A stretch of 6,884 nucleotides of DNA from Candidatus Hydrogenedentota bacterium (GTDB taxonomy: Bacteria > Hydrogenedentota > Hydrogenedentia > Hydrogenedentales > CAITNO01): positions 1-6,884 of the forward strand of contig JAGLCZ010000123.1 in NCBI GenBank assembly GCA_023145975.1, read 5' to 3'. Numbering within the stretch: the stretch's first letter is position 1; each line of letters opens with the position of its first letter. The position numbers and the translations under genes were made by a program. Below the pieces are notes generated by a model. The model ran no database searches, was not told where the DNA came from, and worked only from the letters and a program-made list of their open reading frames with translations. Positions 1 to 6,702 of this stretch are shown here, piece after piece.

Positions 1-1
1 C

Positions 2-94
2 AGTTTCAATCTTCGAAATCTGGAAAACCCTTGGAATATAATATATACTCATCTTGTCGTTTGGTATCCTGCTGGACGGTGGTTAACAGAATAA
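2..94 (+). CDS. Possible C-terminal fragment of an upstream gene (partial)
   Basis: Frame 2 is open from the window edge to a TAA at 92-94. It would end in LVVWYPAGRWLTE, whose aromatic-rich composition looks more protein-like than the other frames. The other two forward frames are also open here for a while (stops at 39-41 and 106-108), so the choice rests on composition alone. If real, this is the 3' end of a gene lying left of the window, co-directional with the DUF3465 gene and ending 69 bases before its start. I do not recognise a family from 30 residues. Confidence 0.28.
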   Translation, partial: SFNLRNLENPWNIIYTHLVVWYPAGRWLTE

Positions 95-100
95 GCGGTC

Positions 101-109
101 TGATATAAT
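101..109 (+). promoter_or_regulatory. Extended -10 promoter for the DUF3465 gene
   Basis: TATAAT at 104-109 is preceded by TG one base upstream (101-102), giving the TGnTATAAT extended -10 form. There is no good TTGACA-like box at the proper distance; the region around 81-88 offers only GGTTAA or TTAACA at poor spacing. Extended -10 promoters can work without a -35. Transcription would begin near 116, leaving a leader of about 48 nt before the GTG start at 164. A second TATAAT lies at 37-42 without a convincing partner. Confidence 0.5.
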
Positions 110-163
110 TGCGTCTGTTGTCCGACTTTGGGGTTCCCCTCATTTTGCTTAGAGGAGTATCAA

Positions 164-691
164 GTGGATACGTCAAAAAAACTTATTATCGGCATTGCTC
201 TTGTTGTCGTAGTACTTGCTTTGCCGTTCCTTGGGCAATTTGGGAACAGGCCTACAGCATCGGCTCCAGCACCGGTTCGGAGAAAGACTGTTCCGCCGCC
301 CATAGCCCGGCAAAGAGCGCCTGTCGTTCGTGCACCTGTTCATATTCCTCCATCGGCTCCCGTTGGTGTTATCGAAAACGCCTATCGGAACCGTACCCGT
401 AATCTTCCCGTTACGGGAACGGGTACTGTGTCGCGGATTCTTTCGGACGATAACAAAGGTTCCCGGCACCAGCGATTCATTGTGCGCTTGTCTTCCGGGC
501 ATACAATACTTATTGCTCACAACATAGATATTGCCCCTAGAGTCAACAGTATTCGCGAGGGCGGCCGGATAATCTTTTCAGGCGTATACGAGTGGAATGA
601 CAAGGGAGGGGTTGTCCACTGGACTCATCACGATTCGTCCAGACGTCACACTGGCGGCTATCTGCAGTACAGCGGCAGCACGTACCAGTAA
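164..691 (+). CDS. DUF3465 family protein with N-terminal membrane anchor
   Basis: The 175-aa protein is read from GTG at 164, because AGAGGAG at 151-157 is an excellent ribosome binding site 6 nt upstream; the in-frame ATG at 128 has none. Residues 7-24 form a hydrophobic segment after DTSKK, so this is a signal peptide or signal anchor. A Pro/Ala/Arg-rich linker follows (about 29-67), then the conserved domain (about 84-175). That domain shows GTGTVSRIL, GSRHQRF (99-105), LIAHNID (116-122), VYEWN (141-145), GGVVHWTHHD (148-157) and a terminal YQ, a pattern I recognise as DUF3465 (PF11948). The biochemical role of the family is not established to my knowledge; an exported or periplasm-facing domain is inferred. 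The gene is monocistronic in this window and convergent with the riboswitch-controlled operon. Its 5' half is G+C-rich (35 of 60 bases at 301-360). Confidence 0.88.
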   Translation: MDTSKKLIIGIALVVVVLALPFLGQFGNRPTASAPAPVRRKTVPPPIARQRAPVVRAPVHIPPSAPVGVIENAYRNRTRNLPVTGTGTVSRILSDDNKGSRHQRFIVRLSSGHTILIAHNIDIAPRVNSIREGGRIIFSGVYEWNDKGGVVHWTHHDSSRRHTGGYLQYSGSTYQ

Positions 692-702
692 ATATATGCT
701 TG

Positions 703-739
703 GCTCTTGTGACAAAACCTGCTGCGACAGCACAAGAGC
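703..739. terminator. 9-bp inverted repeat between convergent genes, possible weak terminator
   Basis: GCTCTTGTG (703-711) and CACAAGAGC (731-739) are perfect complements with a 19-nt loop that itself contains a short CTG/CAG pairing. It lies 11 bases after the stop of the DUF3465 gene. Neither side is followed by a proper T-run (AGTTAGTGTTG on the plus side, CAAGCATATATTTA on the minus side), so it is not a classical intrinsic terminator. It could be a weak or bidirectional stop for both converging transcripts, or an mRNA 3'-end stabiliser. The rest of 692-879 shows nothing else I can support. Confidence 0.4.
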
Positions 740-879
740 AGTTAGTGTTGCTGCACTTTAAGTTTTCAAATGTTGGAGAGTAGGTTCTGTGGAACAGGCA
801 TGGTGGTGCAGGCCAAAGGCGGAGCATGAAAGATAGAGTTTGCACGTTAATCACGGATATGATTGACCCAATATTCTTG

Positions 880-1974
880 CTATTGTCCCGTCTTTTCCCT
901 TGCCTTGTTAATTTCCAACAGTGCTTTCATTACCTCTGTGTTTGCACCCTCGTCTTTTTCGGAGTTTTGTTGATAGAGTTTTATGATTTGTTTGTAAATC
1001 TTTTCCGCCTTATTATATTTTTTCTGTATTACGAGGTCGTCTGCTAGATTTCGAAGATATCCGATAAGTTGCGGCAGCGTATTTCTGCGACATTCTATAT
1101 AAAGCTCATGAAAGTAGAATGCCTCATCCCATTTATTCATTCCTTCATAACAGGATTTAATACTGGATAAACAATAAGCAACCTCGTCACTGTTTTTCCC
1201 ATATTTCCCCTCGTATATTTTCATGAGACGTTTATTTACTAAAACGGCATCTTCAAAACGGGCAGTTTCACAATAAAATCTTTTTAATCTGCTAAGGCAG
1301 TCAATCAAATCTTCTTCATCACTCTTGAGGTGTGTTTCCACAATGCCGAGGAGTTCTTCAAAACAATCAATGACTGCCCTGTAGTCTTGTAAACGCTCGT
1401 ATGTAAAAGAAAGTTCTGTAAAAGATTTTCTGAAAAGCGAGACAGGTGTTTCCTGTATTGATTTTTTCAACACTGCAATTCCTTCTTTCTGCCAGAACAG
1501 TGCTTTTTCATAGTTATTTGCAAACCAGTAATTTTTTCCAAGATTAACTTTAAGTAAAGCGGCTGTCTGCGGCAAAAGAGGTTGCGTATTTTCAGAATTG
1601 ATACCGCACAACAAGGCTTTTAACGGGAAACCCTGTAGCGAGGAGCTATTTGATTCAACACGTGCCTTTATCTCTTTGTACAGGTTTGGATGCAGTTTCT
1701 TGAGGACGGGGGTCAGCAGCTTAAATTTATCGAGAGCGGCTTGTATATTTCCAAAATTTATCAGTTGCTTCCTCATTTTCATTCCCTCATAAAAGCCTTT
1801 GCTGCTATTGCTTTCTTCTACCATATCAATGGCTTCTAAAAGAGTAAGCAGTGCGTTTTCATAGTTTGGTTTTCGCATGTACCGGCATGCTTTTTCCATC
1901 AGGTATTTTGATGTTTTAAGCGTTTCACGTATGGTTTGGCTCTGTTGTGATATCGATTCTGTTTTATTACTCAT
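880..1974 (-). CDS. TPR-repeat protein, last gene of the MoxR/VWA operon
   Basis: The 364-aa protein has no signal peptide or membrane segment and is probably cytosolic. It is almost entirely helical. Tetratricopeptide-like helix pairs can be placed at about 24-53 (NYENALLTLLEAI), 140-169 (NNYEKALFWQKEGIAVL), 184-213 (QDYRAVIDCFEELLGI), 226-255 (ARFEDAVLVNKRLMKIY), 267-296 (NKWDEAFYFHELYI) and 306-335 (KKYNKAEKIYKQIIKLY). The spacing of 40-43 residues in the second half resembles the longer TPR_12/kinesin-light-chain type. TPR arrays are protein-binding scaffolds. In this operon it is a candidate adaptor that presents a client to the MoxR/VWA pair, which is inferred from context. Its start lies 5 bases beyond the stop of the upstream gene, and its AAAGG binding site overlaps that gene's last codons, so translation is probably coupled. 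The DNA is fairly A+T-rich (24 G+C of 60 at 1441-1500). Confidence 0.85.
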   Translation of the reverse strand: MSNKTESISQQSQTIRETLKTSKYLMEKACRYMRKPNYENALLTLLEAIDMVEESNSSKGFYEGMKMRKQLINFGNIQAALDKFKLLTPVLKKLHPNLYKEIKARVESNSSSLQGFPLKALLCGINSENTQPLLPQTAALLKVNLGKNYWFANNYEKALFWQKEGIAVLKKSIQETPVSLFRKSFTELSFTYERLQDYRAVIDCFEELLGIVETHLKSDEEDLIDCLSRLKRFYCETARFEDAVLVNKRLMKIYEGKYGKNSDEVAYCLSSIKSCYEGMNKWDEAFYFHELYIECRRNTLPQLIGYLRNLADDLVIQKKYNKAEKIYKQIIKLYQQNSEKDEGANTEVMKALLEINKAREKTGQ

Positions 1975-1979
1975 AATAT

Positions 1980-2927
1980 CTACCTTTCATCGATTATGCG
2001 GCAAATTCTTTGTTGTTCACCTTCCGCCTCTTCATAGTGAGGCAGATCAAAAGTATTCCGGGCATGCTCCTCAGAAAACACATAGTTTTTGGGGTTATTC
2101 CGGTAGTTATTATTATCCCATCTTTTCCATTCACCGCCGTATTGTCTTGCCCGGTTTGCCAGGCTGTTCAGGGGGTTATAACAGCCATCTTCATCCCAGT
2201 AGCTGTCCATAATGTTCCGGCATAATTTTTGGATTCTTGAAAAATAGGTGTAGCAGGCTTCTGCATTGTCCCTGCATCCTTGTTTATCTAAATGCCAGGT
2301 GAGGCTGCCCCATGACTTACCATTTTTCAACGCCCAGCATTGAACGAAAGGGTCATTGGGCGGGAGAAACTGCGGTAGGGCAACACGCGCCCATTGCAGA
2401 TCTGCTGCAGTAGCGAAACGAATTTCCGGGGGTGTTTCCGGATCATGACCTTCACAGGACCACCATACTTCAAGACGGAGTAAGGGTAATACTTTCGTTA
2501 GCAATGCTACCCCGGGATCAAGCCAGATTACAGGTACACGTCGTCCGAAATCTCGATTTTCCACCCTACTTTTAATAAAGTCGCTGTTGCCTATCCTTCC
2601 TGTATATTTGAATGTGTTAGAAAGCAGGCTTCGTAATATCTTTTTGTCCTTTGTAGGTGTTATTCTGCAGAAAATATCTAAAGGAGTGCCATCCGGGGTG
2701 CATTCATGTGAGTCGACTGTTTCTATCGGGAGAAATTTTTGCAGTAACGATATGTCTTCCAGGTGGCTGCCTTGATCAAGACACAGCGTGCCTTCATGGG
2801 TTGTAGTCAGAAACCCCCGCCATAATAGAATTTTCCGGGTCATTCCGATGGCGGTAGTTTCATTTTCCAGTATTCGTTCCAGAAGCTCTTCGTTTCTCCA
2901 GCGTATCATTTTGTCTTCCATGGTCAT
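1980..2927 (-). CDS. Unrecognised 315-aa cysteine-rich protein with SCEGH motif
   Basis: I cannot assign this protein to a named family. It begins at ATG 2927, with GGAG at 2940-2937 spaced 9 nt upstream. The N-terminus is soluble and helical, with no signal peptide. The central segment (about 127-171) looks like a conserved core: FGRRVPVIWLDPG, a hydrophobic helix ALLTKVLPLLRLEVWW, then SCEGH (157-161) and PEIRF (167-171). Short SCEGH-type motifs followed by a P-x-[IV]-x-F strand occur in various uncharacterised bacterial and phage proteins, from memory and without a function attached. The C-terminal third is rich in W, Y, N and charged residues, including WDEDGCYNPLNSL (244-256). Ten cysteines are spread over 315 residues, which is high for a cytosolic protein and may point to metal binding or redox. 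It starts 47 bp after the metallopeptidase/VWA gene, and its last codons carry the ribosome binding site of the TPR gene. Confidence 0.8.
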   Translation of the reverse strand: MTMEDKMIRWRNEELLERILENETTAIGMTRKILLWRGFLTTTHEGTLCLDQGSHLEDISLLQKFLPIETVDSHECTPDGTPLDIFCRITPTKDKKILRSLLSNTFKYTGRIGNSDFIKSRVENRDFGRRVPVIWLDPGVALLTKVLPLLRLEVWWSCEGHDPETPPEIRFATAADLQWARVALPQFLPPNDPFVQCWALKNGKSWGSLTWHLDKQGCRDNAEACYTYFSRIQKLCRNIMDSYWDEDGCYNPLNSLANRARQYGGEWKRWDNNNYRNNPKNYVFSEEHARNTFDLPHYEEAEGEQQRICRIIDER

Positions 2928-2974
2928 TGTTTACGTCTCCTGTTTTGTTTTAACCGGCAGGTTGCTATTTGAAA

Positions 2975-4459
2975 CTATAGATAAGGCGGCATTCTTGCCA
3001 TCGTAGCAGCGATAGATGAGAGCGGGTATTTCTTTCCTCTATGGGTAATGGCACCATGTATCTTGGTCTTTGTATCCAGGAATCGAGCCATCAAATCTTG
3101 TGTAGGGAGAGAAAAATCACCATCTGTAAGAATGACAATATGTGCGGGGCATTTTTGGGAAGAAGTATTTATTACATGTTCCAGTATGGGGCTGATACTC
3201 GTCCCCCCGCCACAGAATACTTTTTTTCTTATGTTCTTCTCGCGAAGAGCTGTTACACGAATATTAAAGGTAAAAATACGACAGAAGCCGGTTTCTTCAA
3301 GCGGTTGCAGTGCTGCTGTTATCCAGGGAAGTTCCTGCAGCATGGAACCACTCACATCAAGGTATACATGAGTAATTCCTGCACGTTCCCAATCGGTGGA
3401 TACCGTCGATATGTAGGTGGTATATAGTAACTGTGGCGTCTTCAACAGCATTTCCTTTGCATAGATACTGCGGTCATATGGATTAGGTATTACAGATACG
3501 GCACTTTGTAGATTTGTTGCTGCGTGAGGGCATTGACCCTGTCCTTTTTTATCGTATACTTTAGATTTTATGAAAACTTTTTTTAATGCCGTCAGAAACT
3601 TTTTACGTGGCTGCTGCGGTAGGATACAAGTGGTCTTTTGCGAGCCGCTCGTGCTATACCCTGTGTGACTGGTATTACCAGATGTTTTTTCATATTCTTT
3701 TGCATTATCTTCTAATTCATTTGCTGCCATCTTAAGAAGTATCCGGGAACTTTCGAAGGCATCTGGATATTGTTCCTCATTTTCTTTGTCATTGTGATTG
3801 CCGAGAAGTACGGGTATTATTTCTGTTGATACTAGTCGAAGCAGGTCAAGTATTTCCTGGTAACTTACGTCGGCCTTATACGAATAAAGTTTATCGCGAA
3901 GGCGAATTATCTTGCCGGCATATTCATGCCCCACCTGATGGATAAGACGTGTTCGTTCAAGTTCAATTTTTTCACTTTTTCCTTCCATCACATCCCATTC
4001 CAAAGGTGGACATAATAGAATTTCAGGGAATAACGGATATTTGTAAAGTTTTCGGAAGAACCGTATATAACCGGGAGAATTCCATGTTTGGCATAAGCGT
4101 GCGTTGATTATTGAGTCAAAGGCAATATTATGAGCGATAGAGGCGTTCCTGAAAAGACGGGTATGCCCGTATATAATATGGTGTAATTCATGTAGTATCA
4201 GCATAAGTAAATCCTGGTTATTTTGACAGTAGTCATTTATGAAATCCCTATTAAACAGTAGTTGCGGTGTAGTGTTACAGGTAACTGACACTGTATTCAC
4301 CCAGGTTGACCAGGATATGTTGGAAATCCTCAATAACATTTCTAAATATATACTTCCCGAAGGTATTACCCCCAGTATTTTTTCCTTGAGATGCTTTATA
4401 GATGCGGCATTTTTTTTGTAAAGTATTTTCTCTTGTTTTGCCTGATATACGTTGTTCAT
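2975..4459 (-). CDS. Predicted metallopeptidase with C-terminal VWA domain (DUF2201/COG3864 type)
   Basis: The 494-aa protein has two recognisable parts. The N-terminal domain (about 1-215) carries LILHELHHIIYGH with the zinc-peptidase signature HExxH at H90, E91 and H94, a further H99, and the downstream HNIAFDSIIN (110-119) typical of the DUF2201 N-terminal domain. A hydrophilic linker with a Ser/Thr/Gly-rich stretch (about 225-285) leads to a VWA-like domain (about 362-494) with a complete MIDAS: DVSGS at 368-372, the GGGT threonine at 420 and TDGD at 445-448. Such proteins are commonly encoded beside MoxR ATPases, where the VWA domain is thought to recruit the target and the AAA+ ring to remodel it. 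Whether the zinc site is proteolytic is unproven in the family. The start codon overlaps the stop of the upstream gene as ATGA (4459-4456). The nearest purine-rich site (AGGA) is about 15 nt away, so translational coupling is likely. Confidence 0.9.
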   Translation of the reverse strand: MNNVYQAKQEKILYKKNAASIKHLKEKILGVIPSGSIYLEMLLRISNISWSTWVNTVSVTCNTTPQLLFNRDFINDYCQNNQDLLMLILHELHHIIYGHTRLFRNASIAHNIAFDSIINARLCQTWNSPGYIRFFRKLYKYPLFPEILLCPPLEWDVMEGKSEKIELERTRLIHQVGHEYAGKIIRLRDKLYSYKADVSYQEILDLLRLVSTEIIPVLLGNHNDKENEEQYPDAFESSRILLKMAANELEDNAKEYEKTSGNTSHTGYSTSGSQKTTCILPQQPRKKFLTALKKVFIKSKVYDKKGQGQCPHAATNLQSAVSVIPNPYDRSIYAKEMLLKTPQLLYTTYISTVSTDWERAGITHVYLDVSGSMLQELPWITAALQPLEETGFCRIFTFNIRVTALREKNIRKKVFCGGGTSISPILEHVINTSSQKCPAHIVILTDGDFSLPTQDLMARFLDTKTKIHGAITHRGKKYPLSSIAATMARMPPYL

Positions 4460-4986
4460 AATGTGTTGCTGCTTTCCTGAAAGAAGCAGTCTTCCGGAAT
4501 TCGGGAATCATTGCAGATAAAGCTGGTATTGAGAAAATGGTTTAATTTGTAATTTGGCGGTTGCGCAGCGCGGTAGAAAGAGCCTGTTGTACGGGCTATT
4601 ACAGCTACAGTCATGCTAAAGTCAATACACAGTGATGCCTTTGCACAAAATTCCGGGGGGGGCGGCACGTCAAAAACCGGGAAATGAAAAATATACCCGG
4701 GCAGTTGATTTTTAGCAATTGAGTCAGCCTGTTCCTGAGTGATAGGGCGGTTATAAATTTTTAACGCCGTCCATACATCAGCGGAATCATCGCCTTGCAT
4801 TTTTTTCTGCAGATCCTGTTGAAGATAAATAGCCATTTCTTTTCTGCCTCTGTTGGCAAGAGAGGGAGAGAAAATTTTTGAACGGTTGTGAACCAATAAT
4901 TTAACCAGGTTAAATTCCACCATCGGATAGGCCGATCGGTATCGAAATTTCATGTCCTGAGTTCTATAGTCATTCTTTTTCGTCAT
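4456..4986 (-). CDS. Unrecognised 176-aa protein between the MoxR and VWA genes
   Basis: I chose ATG at 4986 because GGAGG (4999-4995) lies exactly 8 nt upstream. An in-frame ATG at 5040 exists but has no comparable site and begins only 6 bp from the ATPase stop. The protein has no signal peptide, membrane segment or motif I recognise. Visible features are a basic, Tyr-rich N-terminus, the segment YRSAYPMVEFNLVKLLVHN (16-34), a four-proline run within FDVPPPPEF (105-113), and a mildly hydrophobic stretch around 120-131 (CIDFSMTVAVIA). The proline run would be expected to need elongation factor P for smooth translation. Its position between the two core components, with ATGA coupling to the metallopeptidase/VWA gene, suggests roughly matched synthesis and a role as a direct partner, adaptor or client of the pair. 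This is inference from context only. Confidence 0.82.
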   Translation of the reverse strand: MTKKNDYRTQDMKFRYRSAYPMVEFNLVKLLVHNRSKIFSPSLANRGRKEMAIYLQQDLQKKMQGDDSADVWTALKIYNRPITQEQADSIAKNQLPGYIFHFPVFDVPPPPEFCAKASLCIDFSMTVAVIARTTGSFYRAAQPPNYKLNHFLNTSFICNDSRIPEDCFFQESSNTL

Positions 4987-4994
4987 GTGGAAAA

Positions 4995-4999
4995 CCTCC
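4995..4999 (-). promoter_or_regulatory. Ribosome binding site fixing the start of the 176-aa gene
   Basis: GGAGG on the minus strand, 8 nt before the ATG at 4986. This is the strongest binding site in the operon and decides in favour of the 176-aa over the 194-aa reading. Confidence 0.8.
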
Positions 5000-5045
5000 G
5001 TGTTTATTTTTAATATATGCCCGATTATCTTAGACGGCATGTTTT

Positions 5046-6536
5046 TTATGCGATTGCTTTATAGATTTTTCTATACATTTTCCGGAAATATATCCTTGTA
5101 TTTACGCATTCTGTGGCACTATGATTTTTTTTGTATACCCATTGTTCCAGATTTTTTTCGTAAATATTTAACATTCGCCCTTCTTTACTACAATCCGGGC
5201 GGACAGGCTTATTCAGTTCGTTTATTTCATCGCGATCTTTATTTTTGACAGCGATTATTTCTGAAGATGGGGTGAGTATTTTGCTAAGAATATCCGACAT
5301 GGCGTCAAGTGCTTCGATGGGTGCTGTGAGATGTTGCTGTGTTGCCACATAAAAAGCCAGTGTTCGTGCTCCCTGTTCTAGTATAGAGGTGCTATCGCAG
5401 ATGAAATCAATGATCGTGGCACTGAGTGTCTTTTGTGAGGTACTTTTTGCACGGCGCATAGCAGTAAGGAGTCGTTCCATTGGACAGGAAATGAGCAGCA
5501 AGTCCTGATCTTTGGAGTTTTCGAAATTATTTTCTGCAAGCGCCCATGCCTGCATATGGGCTGCATCTAACTGGAAGGAGTCCAGGGCTGCATCCTCGGC
5601 TCGCTGTGGAATACTATTTATGAGCGTTCTTCTGGCAACATCAAACCAACTGGGTTCGATTGGACTGCTGCATAGAATTTGCAGCGTTTCCATTGCCGCT
5701 CTTACTGCAAGTATATTCGCGTATAACATGGTAATACGTCGTGTAGACAGGCGTATACCCGCATGAGCCAGTTTATCACCCAGTATGAGCAGGTAATTTT
5801 TTATTAGTGCATTTTCTTGATTCTGAAGGCGGTTCAGACGGTTCTGGCAGAGGTCGATCATTTCTTCTATAGGATGAGGGAAGAGAGGTTCACCATCAGG
5901 AACCCCGGCTAGTACGGCCATTTTATCCTTCCGGCTTAGATCTTTCCACGCTGGTATTTCGACAATGAATCCAAAACGGTCGGCGAGGGCCTTATCCAGT
6001 TGTTGAGCACCCAAATACACTTCATCTTCTTTTTCCTCCGACGATACAGGATTCATCGCTGCCCAGCGGAAATGCAGCTTATCCAGATTTATCCCCTGTA
6101 CCCGTTTTTCGTGGATAATCGGGAATATCTTATTTTGCAGTTCTGGCTTGCTGCGATTGATTTCGTCTACGAACACCACTTCTGCTTCCCAGATAGAAGT
6201 AGGCGTTGCTATATACTCCAGGCTCTTTTTGTCTTCACTCGGGATGGGAATACCGACGAGGTCATCGTAGTTAATAAGACTGGCGTTATAGAATCGGTAT
6301 TCTAGGTTCAGGGCAACTGCTAGGCGTTCCAGCAAATAACTTTTGGCGCAGCCATGAGGACCTATCAGCAGTAACGGGGTTTTCGAAACGATTGCTGCTA
6401 GAAGTATCGCTTCGAGTTTTTCCCACCCGTATACCCCCAGAGGTTTTGTAAGAAAAGTGCCTTTACCATAGTTTAATTTGTTAGAATTTTTTGGGTTCCT
6501 CGGTAGTTCCTGTAATCTTGCTGTAGCTCTCGGCAT
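5046..6536 (-). CDS. MoxR-family AAA+ ATPase, first gene of the riboswitch operon
   Basis: The 496-aa protein is read from ATG 6536, which has GGAG at 6548-6545 spaced 8 nt. A TTG 42 bases further upstream is in frame but lacks a binding site. The AAA+ core shows Walker A GPHGCAKS (59-66, K65), Walker B VVFVDEIN (120-127, D124/E125), a sensor-1 asparagine in AAMNP (N162), the arginine finger in LADRF (R187) and a sensor-2 region RLSTRRITML (262-271). This is the MoxR arrangement (AAA_3/AAA_5 type). A mostly helical C-terminal region follows (about 290-496), ending in a Lys/Arg/Tyr-rich tail (YFRKMYRKIYKAI). The length is close to RavA (about 500 aa) and well above minimal MoxR proteins (about 320 aa). 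MoxR ATPases form hexamers that work with VWA proteins to insert cofactors or remodel complexes, and such a VWA protein is encoded two genes downstream. The target is not evident from sequence. Confidence 0.93.
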   Translation of the reverse strand: MPRATARLQELPRNPKNSNKLNYGKGTFLTKPLGVYGWEKLEAILLAAIVSKTPLLLIGPHGCAKSYLLERLAVALNLEYRFYNASLINYDDLVGIPIPSEDKKSLEYIATPTSIWEAEVVFVDEINRSKPELQNKIFPIIHEKRVQGINLDKLHFRWAAMNPVSSEEKEDEVYLGAQQLDKALADRFGFIVEIPAWKDLSRKDKMAVLAGVPDGEPLFPHPIEEMIDLCQNRLNRLQNQENALIKNYLLILGDKLAHAGIRLSTRRITMLYANILAVRAAMETLQILCSSPIEPSWFDVARRTLINSIPQRAEDAALDSFQLDAAHMQAWALAENNFENSKDQDLLLISCPMERLLTAMRRAKSTSQKTLSATIIDFICDSTSILEQGARTLAFYVATQQHLTAPIEALDAMSDILSKILTPSSEIIAVKNKDRDEINELNKPVRPDCSKEGRMLNIYEKNLEQWVYKKNHSATECVNTRIYFRKMYRKIYKAIA

Positions 6537-6544
6537 CTTTTGTT

Positions 6545-6548
6545 CTCC
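6545..6548 (-). promoter_or_regulatory. Ribosome binding site of the MoxR ATPase gene
   Basis: GGAG on the minus strand, 8 nt upstream of the ATG at 6536. It supports the 496-aa start over the longer TTG reading at 6578. Confidence 0.75.
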
Positions 6549-6574
6549 AATCCATTGTTTTTCTGAAAGTAAAT

Positions 6575-6627
6575 CCAAGTTTTTTGGAATCTTGGTATCG
6601 CAATTACAATCAGGATGCAGATCTGAT
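6575..6627 (-). other. Operon leader between terminator and first gene, two small hairpins
   Basis: The untranslated leader after the terminator (about 6537-6634) holds no gene. Two modest inverted repeats are visible: CTGAT/ATCAG (6623-6627 with 6609-6613, 9-nt loop) and CCAAG/CTTGG (6591-6595 with 6575-6579, 11-nt loop). Both are short and may be chance. The second lies about 26 nt before the ribosome binding site and does not cover it. Confidence 0.25.
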
Positions 6628-6634
6628 CGGAGTA

Positions 6635-6680
6635 TGGTGTATTGAGGAACAAAAAAAATTGCCCCTCAGGTAATACACCA
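6635..6680 (-). repeat. 9-bp inverted repeat linking the terminator loop to downstream leader
   Basis: TGGTGTATT (6680-6672), which fills most of the terminator loop, is perfectly complementary to AATACACCA (6643-6635), just past the T-run. Inside it, TGAGG (6668-6664) can also pair with CCTCA (6647-6643); the two helices compete for one base. In read-through transcripts this would give a long alternative hairpin that uses the terminator's 3' arm. Confidence 0.7.
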
Positions 6681-6688
6681 TGAGGGGC
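6651..6688 (-). terminator. Intrinsic terminator of the SAM riboswitch
   Basis: On the minus strand GCCCCTCA (6688-6681) pairs perfectly with TGAGGGGC (6668-6661) over a 12-nt loop. It is followed at once by AA and eight or more T residues (6658-6651), a textbook rho-independent terminator. It starts 14 nt after the aptamer's 3' edge and precedes the ATPase gene by about 115 nt, so it is positioned to stop transcription before the operon. The 3' strand of aptamer helix P1 (TGAGAG, 6712-6707) can pair with CCCCTCA (6687-6681) apart from one mismatch. That would block the terminator's 5' arm, the usual S-box antiterminator arrangement. Confidence 0.92.
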
Positions 6689-6702
6689 AGAGAAAAATAT
6701 AG

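Noticed and set aside
1..52. Minus-strand ATG at 52 opening towards the left edge
   Set aside because: Only 17 codons are visible and the nearest purine-rich site is about 15 nt away, too little to call a gene.
543..854. 103-codon open frame on the minus strand across the convergent gap
   Set aside because: It overlaps the 3' half of the DUF3465 gene antisense, has cysteine-rich low-quality composition and no ribosome binding site.
869..885. CAATA/TATTG inverted repeat at the end of the TPR gene as its terminator
   Set aside because: Five A+T-rich base pairs with no T-run; not a credible terminator.
3041..3427. 128-codon forward open frame inside the VWA gene
   Set aside because: It is antisense to the conserved VWA domain with no supporting start signals, a shadow of the real gene.
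4987..5040. ATG at 5040 as the start of the 176-aa gene
   Set aside because: It lacks a binding site; GGAGG at 4999-4995 clearly serves the ATG at 4986.
6537..6578. TTG at 6578 as the start of the ATPase
   Set aside because: No ribosome binding site precedes it, while ATG at 6536 has GGAG at 8 nt, and the extra 14 residues are not part of the AAA+ domain.
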